DNA from: Hydrogenophaga sp. | GTDB taxonomy: Bacteria; Pseudomonadota; Gammaproteobacteria; Burkholderiales; Burkholderiaceae_C | Length of the DNA: 8,798 nt | Assembly (NCBI GenBank): GCA_011390855.1 | Contig: JAABRN010000496.1 | Location: forward strand, 1-8,798 | Reading direction: 5' to 3' | Shown here: piece after piece, positions 6,524 through 8,798 of the stretch | Position numbering within the stretch: the stretch's first letter is position 1 | Layout: each line of letters begins with the position of its first letter | Program-made: the position numbers and the translations under genes | Notes under the pieces: model-generated | The model's input: the letters and a program-made list of their open reading frames with translations, nothing else | Databases searched by the model: none | What the model was told of the DNA's origin: nothing

Positions 6524-7140
6524 TTATCCTCCAGGTCGCGCGAAGCCGAAAGCCCGCATGGTGTTGATGTCTGCGTCGGTCATGCCATGCAGCGCTGGGT
6601 CTGGCTGCAGCCACTCAAGAAGCTCACGCACGTTGTTGCTATCGCGTGCAATGAGCGCCGCCGGGCGGTGGAATCGGTGGAAGTCATCAAAAGGAAACAG
6701 CTCATAAAACGCCCGCCACCGTTCAAACTCCAATTTTGACATGCCTTCGTGCAATTCGCGGACCGTCTTACCGAGGGCCAGCGCCAGCACATGCTCAAAC
6801 CACTCTACGCCTCGGCGGGTAAGGGCTTTTTTGCGTCTGCCCCAAAGGAGTTCATGTCCAGAACCATCGCGGCCAACTCGTCCGCAAGCTTCGGGGCGAT
6901 CTTGCCCGCCTGCTCTGCAGTGATCGTTGATCCGCCCTCCGCGTCGCAAAGGGAAAGCGACAGGAGTTTGGCGACAGACTTGGCCCGCACGTCGAGGTCG
7001 TCCTGGCGCTCAGCAAGCTGAAACTTGCGGAAGTCGTCCAACCCGACCGGGCGCAAGTAAACCGGGTGAACAGACCCATCGGGCAGCGTGATCTGCCGCT
7101 CTACGGGCTTGTCGCTGACAAGGAATGCGTCGTATAGCAT
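6524..7140 (-). CDS. Tail assembly chaperone fusion by -1 frameshift (lambda gpG-T-like)
   Basis: The predicted frameshift product joins the first 105 residues of the chaperone (7140-6826) to 100 residues read in the -1 frame (6826-6524, with the base at 6826 read twice), 205 residues in all. The frames fit exactly: the heptamer A AAA AAG is in the zero frame and the -1 frame continues directly as KK-ALTRRGVEWFEHVLALALG. The second part carries the gpT-like core VRELHEGMSKLEFERWRAFYELFPF (typical S--EF--W-AF----PF) followed by AALIARDSNNV. It has no credible start of its own: the only upstream ATG-initiated reading (6949) lies in shadow sequence inside the first gene. In lambda the fused form binds the tape measure while the short form binds tube subunits. 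It ends with TAA three bases before the tape measure ATG. Confidence 0.86.
6528..6532 (-). promoter_or_regulatory. Shine-Dalgarno site of the tape measure gene
   Basis: GGAGG on the minus strand, seven bases before the ATG at 6520, embedded in the last codons of the frameshifted chaperone. It fixes the tape measure start. It also allows ribosomes to load independently of the rare frameshifted ribosomes that reach 6524. Confidence 0.82.
6767..6823 (-). other. Possible stimulatory RNA stem downstream of the slippery site
   Basis: In the mRNA, CUUAC (6823-6819) can pair with GUAAG (6771-6767), and CGAGG (6814-6810) with CCUCG (6776-6772). The two 3' arms are directly adjacent. This gives two stacked 5-bp stems with a 4-nt bulge (CCGC) on the 5' side and a 33-nt loop. 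The outer stem begins only two bases after the heptamer; the inner one begins eleven bases after it. Known stimulators usually start 5-9 bases downstream, so the fit is imperfect. It is found by eye only, with no folding energy computed. Confidence 0.3.
6805..7140 (-). CDS. Tail assembly chaperone (lambda gpG-like, unshifted product)
   Basis: A 111-residue protein lying between the tube and tape measure genes, the place of lambda gpG, which binds the tape measure and recruits tube subunits. Visible features are the beta-rich start (VERQITLPDGSVHPVYLRPVGLDDF, about 13-37) and a helical region through DVRAKSVAKLLSLSLCD and GKIAPKLADELAAMVLDMN. The in-frame end after the slippery site is short (KKPLPAEA, then TAG). 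The start is ATG at 7140, which shares its A with the preceding TGA; a TTG at 7143 is an in-frame alternative but adds only one residue. GGAAG lies five bases upstream. Most ribosomes should stop at 6805 and make this short form, while a minority shift frame to make the longer product. Confidence 0.84.
   Translation of the reverse strand: MLYDAFLVSDKPVERQITLPDGSVHPVYLRPVGLDDFRKFQLAERQDDLDVRAKSVAKLLSLSLCDAEGGSTITAEQAGKIAPKLADELAAMVLDMNSFGADAKKPLPAEA
6826..6832 (-). other. Programmed -1 ribosomal frameshift site (A AAA AAG)
   Basis: On the minus strand, positions 6832-6826 read AAAAAAG, split A AAA AAG in the chaperone frame (the preceding codon is GCA). This is an XXXYYYZ heptamer identical to the E. 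coli dnaX slippery site. Slipping back one base lets both tRNAs re-pair on AAA AAA and moves reading into the open frame that runs to 6524. It lies seven codons before the zero-frame TAG. The match of heptamer, frame and gene context makes this close to certain as a functional site; the shift efficiency cannot be read from sequence. Confidence 0.9.
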
Positions 7141-7595
7141 CAAGACTTCCAGGTCGGGGTTACAACGCCGGAGCGCTGGAGGGTGAGTGTGCCGCGCACG
7201 ATCTCGTTAGTTGCCATGTCAATGGTCACGTCCGAAATGTAGGCCGTGAACTCGAACGAGGTGCGGGAGGCAGGAGGCACAATCCCGGCGGTGTAGGTCG
7301 GGTCTGCGATGCCGTCGCTCAGGCACACGATCCAGTCGGTGGTGGCGCCACTGTCCTTGAGCGTGAACAAGGCTTGCTGCGACGTTTCGCTAGGCACCAT
7401 GTTGAATGGAATGGTCACCTGGCCGGGGTTGCCAAGGCCACGTGCATATTGCTTGTCAACGGTGTCGTCAAGGTCAGTGATCTCGATCTGGTCAGCAGCG
7501 CCACCAAGGCCGGACACTCCAGTTGGGGCTGCGAGCCGGATAAGCGCGGCGGCACTAACGAAAAATACCTCGGTGCCTTGGGTCTTGACTGTCAT
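7140..7595 (-). CDS. Major tail tube protein
   Basis: A 151-residue protein that most likely forms the stacked hexameric rings of the tail tube. It resembles the N-terminal domain of lambda gpV and related tube proteins: a TQGTEVFFVSAAA opening, then IEITDLDDTVDKQYARGLGNPGQVTIPFNM (about 37-66) matching the family pattern of an acidic segment, a RG/N-PG turn and a beta strand. ETSQQALFTLKDSGATTDWIVCLSDG follows at 70-95 (Q-AL and W-V---DG positions). The end, FTAYISDVTIDMATNEIVRGTLTLQRSG, is the closing beta hairpin used in ring contacts. Unlike lambda gpV it has no extra Ig-like C-terminal domain. The position before the tape-measure chaperones and the strong Shine-Dalgarno site support the call. 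Its TGA overlaps the chaperone ATG by one base (TGATG). Confidence 0.86.
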   Translation of the reverse strand: MTVKTQGTEVFFVSAAALIRLAAPTGVSGLGGAADQIEITDLDDTVDKQYARGLGNPGQVTIPFNMVPSETSQQALFTLKDSGATTDWIVCLSDGIADPTYTAGIVPPASRTSFEFTAYISDVTIDMATNEIVRGTLTLQRSGVVTPTWKS

Positions 7596-7601
7596 TTGAG
7601 A

Positions 7602-7606
7602 CTCCT
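7602..7606 (-). promoter_or_regulatory. Shine-Dalgarno site of the tail tube gene
   Basis: AGGAG on the minus strand, six bases before the ATG at 7595, within the 32-base gap after the DUF3168 stop. It is one of the two best ribosome-binding sites in the window and serves a gene that does not overlap its upstream neighbour. This fits the high copy number needed for the tube subunit and supports the chosen start. Confidence 0.8.
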
Positions 7607-7627
7607 ATTGAAAAGGGAAAGGAAATG

Positions 7628-7999
7628 TTACGAGACGCGGTAGTGCCACCAGTCGAATTGAAGCGCGATGCGGTACAGCGTCGTGCCGGTTTGCTCGCGT
7701 TGGTTGACGGGGATTCCAGTCATGTGAGCAAACGGCTCCAACGCATCGCGCACTAGCACGGCTAGGTCCTCGCACTGTGCGTCGTCGTCGGCCCAACAGT
7801 CCACTTGGATTATAACATAATCAGTACTTGGAGCGCTAGATAGTTGGTTCTGCGGCAATGCGGACACGAGCGCCCAAGTCAAGTAGGGTTTAGCCGTGCC
7901 TTGCGGGGCGGCTCCGTTGCGGTAGATGCGGGCGTCCACAGCCGCGACGACGGCGGAGGAGGCGCGCAGCGTTTGGAAGATCGGGGGCAACAGGCTCAT
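7628..7999 (-). CDS. DUF3168 tail terminator / tail completion protein
   Basis: A 123-residue protein of the DUF3168 type (SPP1 gp17 / lambda gpU-like role), which caps the head-proximal end of the tail tube and joins it to the head. Recognisable parts are the opening helix IFQTLRASSAVVAAVDARIY, the AAPQGTAKPYLTWALVS block at residues 30-46 (family pattern: P-Y--W), the strand-then-helix stretch VIIQVDCWADDDAQCEDLAVLVRDAL at about 62-87, and the closing strand ALQFDWWHYR. The start is ATG at 7999, in a 4-base ATGA overlap with the previous gene. A good AAGGAG lies at 8014-8009, nine bases upstream. Codon use around residues 60-65 is unusually AT-rich and includes a rare ATA; this stretch also forms a promoter-like motif described separately. 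The gene ends with TAA, followed by a 32-base gap, the largest in the window. Confidence 0.85.
   Translation of the reverse strand: MSLLPPIFQTLRASSAVVAAVDARIYRNGAAPQGTAKPYLTWALVSALPQNQLSSAPSTDYVIIQVDCWADDDAQCEDLAVLVRDALEPFAHMTGIPVNQREQTGTTLYRIALQFDWWHYRVS
7809..7817 (-). promoter_or_regulatory. Possible extended -10 promoter inside the DUF3168 gene
   Basis: On the minus strand, positions 7817-7809 read TGTTATAAT, an exact match to the sigma-70 extended -10 consensus TGnTATAAT, inside an AT-rich patch of an otherwise GC-rich gene. The hexamer about 17 bases upstream (AGCGCT) does not resemble a -35 box, but extended -10 promoters can work without one. A transcript from here would start near 7802 and reach the tail tube ATG at 7595 about 200 bases later. 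That placement would suit extra expression of the most abundant tail protein. A chance match inside a coding sequence is the main alternative. Confidence 0.25.
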
Positions 8000-8472
8000 C
8001 GACGGGCGCTCCTTGCGAGTTTCTTGACAACGCGATCCAGAGCAATCACAAGCTCGCGCTCGGTGGTGCGGATCGCCTGCTCTGCTTTCGACGCGAATGC
8101 GGGACGCAGCCAAGGCTCTGCCGGTTGGCCTTCGGTTCCGTACTCCAGGAAGCGCCCTGTTTGCGCAGCGGACACTGAAACGCCTTTGCGGTTGTAGCTT
8201 TTGCGACGAACGCGGATCAGGTAGCGCTCGCCTTTGGTTGCCCCGAGTTTGCGCCCACGAGTCACCACCAGGTTGGCCAGCAGAAGGCCGGTGCTAGCTT
8301 CGCCTGCGGTCACGCGCGCGAGGTTCACCGCGGCCTCTTTTTGGATCACAAGCGCGCCCTTGCGCAGAGAGGTTCGGACAGGCCCGCCGCCCTTGCTGAC
8401 GACCTCGGCAGGCAGGCTCTGCAGGAGTTCTAGGACACCGTCCAGCCCAGTGAGTTTGAATGCGTCGGCCAT
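7996..8472 (-). CDS. HK97 gp10-like tail completion protein
   Basis: A 158-residue member of the HK97-gp10 family, proteins involved in completing the tail or joining it to the head. The N-terminus (MADAFKLTGLDGVLELLQSL) is the typical amphipathic opening. It is followed by a basic helix around residues 32-55 (RTSLRKGALVIQKEAAVNLA). The family hallmark lies at residues 108-126: FLEYGTEGQPAEPWLRPAF, matching the usual F-hE-GT-...-A-PFLRPAF signature. The C-terminal helix is charged and ends KKLARSARR. The start is ATG at 8472, which overlaps the previous stop by one base (TGATG). An open frame continues upstream of it, but that part overlaps the head closure gene and looks like shadow sequence. 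No Shine-Dalgarno site precedes the ATG, so initiation probably depends on translational coupling. Its own stop overlaps the next gene as ATGA. Confidence 0.86.
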   Translation of the reverse strand: MADAFKLTGLDGVLELLQSLPAEVVSKGGGPVRTSLRKGALVIQKEAAVNLARVTAGEASTGLLLANLVVTRGRKLGATKGERYLIRVRRKSYNRKGVSVSAAQTGRFLEYGTEGQPAEPWLRPAFASKAEQAIRTTERELVIALDRVVKKLARSARR

Positions 8473-8795
8473 CAGGTGTCGCACATCAGCGTGAGGTGGC
8501 GGCGCAGCGTCGGGTCGGGCAGCACCGCCTTGATCCCGTACAGGGTGCCGTCGTGGTTGACCCGCATCGTCGGGAGGATGCCGGGGGTGTGGCGGATCGT
8601 GATGCGGGCGGTGACCTCCGCCTGCTTGGCTGCTGCCGCCACGAACTCGCGCCCGGACAGCGGCACGATGTCTGCTGGCAGACCGGTCAGGAACGCCACC
8701 CACTGCTCCTCGGTCGCGCCAGTGGTCGTATTCACGACGGTGACCAGCGACTCGATGGAGACGCGGTGCCAGAGCTTGAATGCGAGCAGGCTCAT
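8472..8795 (-). CDS. Head closure / head-tail adaptor protein (SPP1 gp16-like)
   Basis: A 107-residue protein that probably sits under the connector ring of the capsid and closes the head before the tail docks. The N-terminal pattern FKLWHRVSIES, a TGATEEQW segment, the middle LPADIVPLSGREFVAA, and ARITIRHTPGILPTMRV followed by a YGI strand are the usual run of short beta strands in phage head closure proteins of about 105-115 residues. The start is taken as ATG at 8795. It sits in a GTGATG context in which TGA at 8797-8795 could be the stop of the upstream gene, the same TGATG coupling seen twice further down the operon. GTG at 8798, or a start beyond the window, is also possible. Its stop shares one base with the next gene. 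Family assignment is by pattern and position; the fold was not tested. Confidence 0.78.
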   Translation of the reverse strand: MSLLAFKLWHRVSIESLVTVVNTTTGATEEQWVAFLTGLPADIVPLSGREFVAAAAKQAEVTARITIRHTPGILPTMRVNHDGTLYGIKAVLPDPTLRRHLTLMCDT

Positions 8796-8798
8796 CAC

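Noticed and set aside
5148..6707. A 519-codon open frame on the plus strand, opposite the tape measure gene
   Set aside because: Its translation is a Ser/Ala/Pro-rich string with no recognisable domain. It mirrors the Ala/Lys/Glu-rich tape measure frame and overlaps two further genes. Long antisense frames are common opposite such genes in GC-rich DNA.
6827..6949. Independent start of the second chaperone frame at 6949
   Set aside because: Residues from there to the slippery site are shadow sequence of the first chaperone. The -1 frameshift explains expression without any separate start.
7596..7627. The 32-base gap before the tail tube gene as a terminator or regulatory RNA
   Set aside because: No inverted repeat or T-run suited to a terminator is visible. 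The gap is explained by the tube gene's ribosome-binding site.
8000..8113. An in-frame upstream extension of the DUF3168 gene to 8113
   Set aside because: The extra 38 residues are Arg/Cys-rich shadow sequence inside the gp10-like gene. The ATG at 7999 has an AAGGAG and an ATGA overlap.
8473..8703. An in-frame upstream extension of the gp10-like gene to 8703
   Set aside because: The extra 77 residues are a low-complexity Pro/Arg/His string overlapping the head closure gene. The ATG at 8472 begins a normal family N-terminus and makes a TGATG overlap.
1..8798. CRISPR array, tRNA, insertion sequence, toxin-antitoxin or anti-phage system
   Set aside because: No repeat-spacer structure, tRNA-like fold, terminal inverted repeats or non-structural gene was found. 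The window is filled by structural phage genes.

Overview
The window is a segment of the late structural operon of a long-tailed, non-contractile (siphovirus-type) phage or prophage. Every credible gene is on the minus strand, so transcription runs from position 8798 down to 1. Base composition is moderately GC-rich. Together with the protein style (HK97-gp10, DUF3168, and a gene-transfer-agent-like tail tip set) this fits a phage of a Gram-negative proteobacterium, perhaps of the Burkholderiales. That host guess is inference only: there is no integrase, tRNA, attachment site or host gene in the window to fix it.

In transcription order there are two blocks. The head-to-tail joining block holds a head closure/adaptor protein (8795-8472), an HK97 gp10-like tail completion protein (8472-7996) and a DUF3168 tail terminator/completion protein (7999-7628). 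The tail shaft block holds the major tail tube protein (7595-7140), the tail assembly chaperone (7140-6805) with its frameshifted extension (to 6524), and the tape measure protein (6520-4499). The chaperone pair carries a textbook A AAA AAG slippery heptamer at 6832-6826, in the right frame for a -1 shift, and predicts a 205-residue fusion like lambda gpG-T.

The third block is the tail tip: a distal-tail-like protein (4502-3900), a small hub-like protein (3903-3334), a DUF6950/NlpC-P60-like protein (3337-2936) and a 970-residue central tip/receptor-binding protein (2931-19). The order tape measure, distal tail, hub, cysteine-peptidase-like, giant tip protein is the order of genes g11 to g15 in the Rhodobacter capsulatus gene transfer agent. 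The lambda order (gpH-M-L-K-I-J) is different. A next gene appears to start at position 16 and leaves the window.

Packing is extreme. Six of the junctions inside the window are ATGA or TGATG stop/start overlaps, the others are gaps of 2 to 32 bases, and no stretch of even 50 bases is non-coding. The tail tube and tape measure genes have the clearest independent Shine-Dalgarno sites (AGGAG and GGAGG). No terminator, RNA gene, CRISPR array, insertion sequence or defence gene was seen. I did not find a new kind of system. The points most worth a second look are the frameshift site with a possible downstream stem, the missing histidine in the peptidase-like protein, the modular C-terminus of the tip protein, and an extended -10 promoter-like motif inside the DUF3168 gene.
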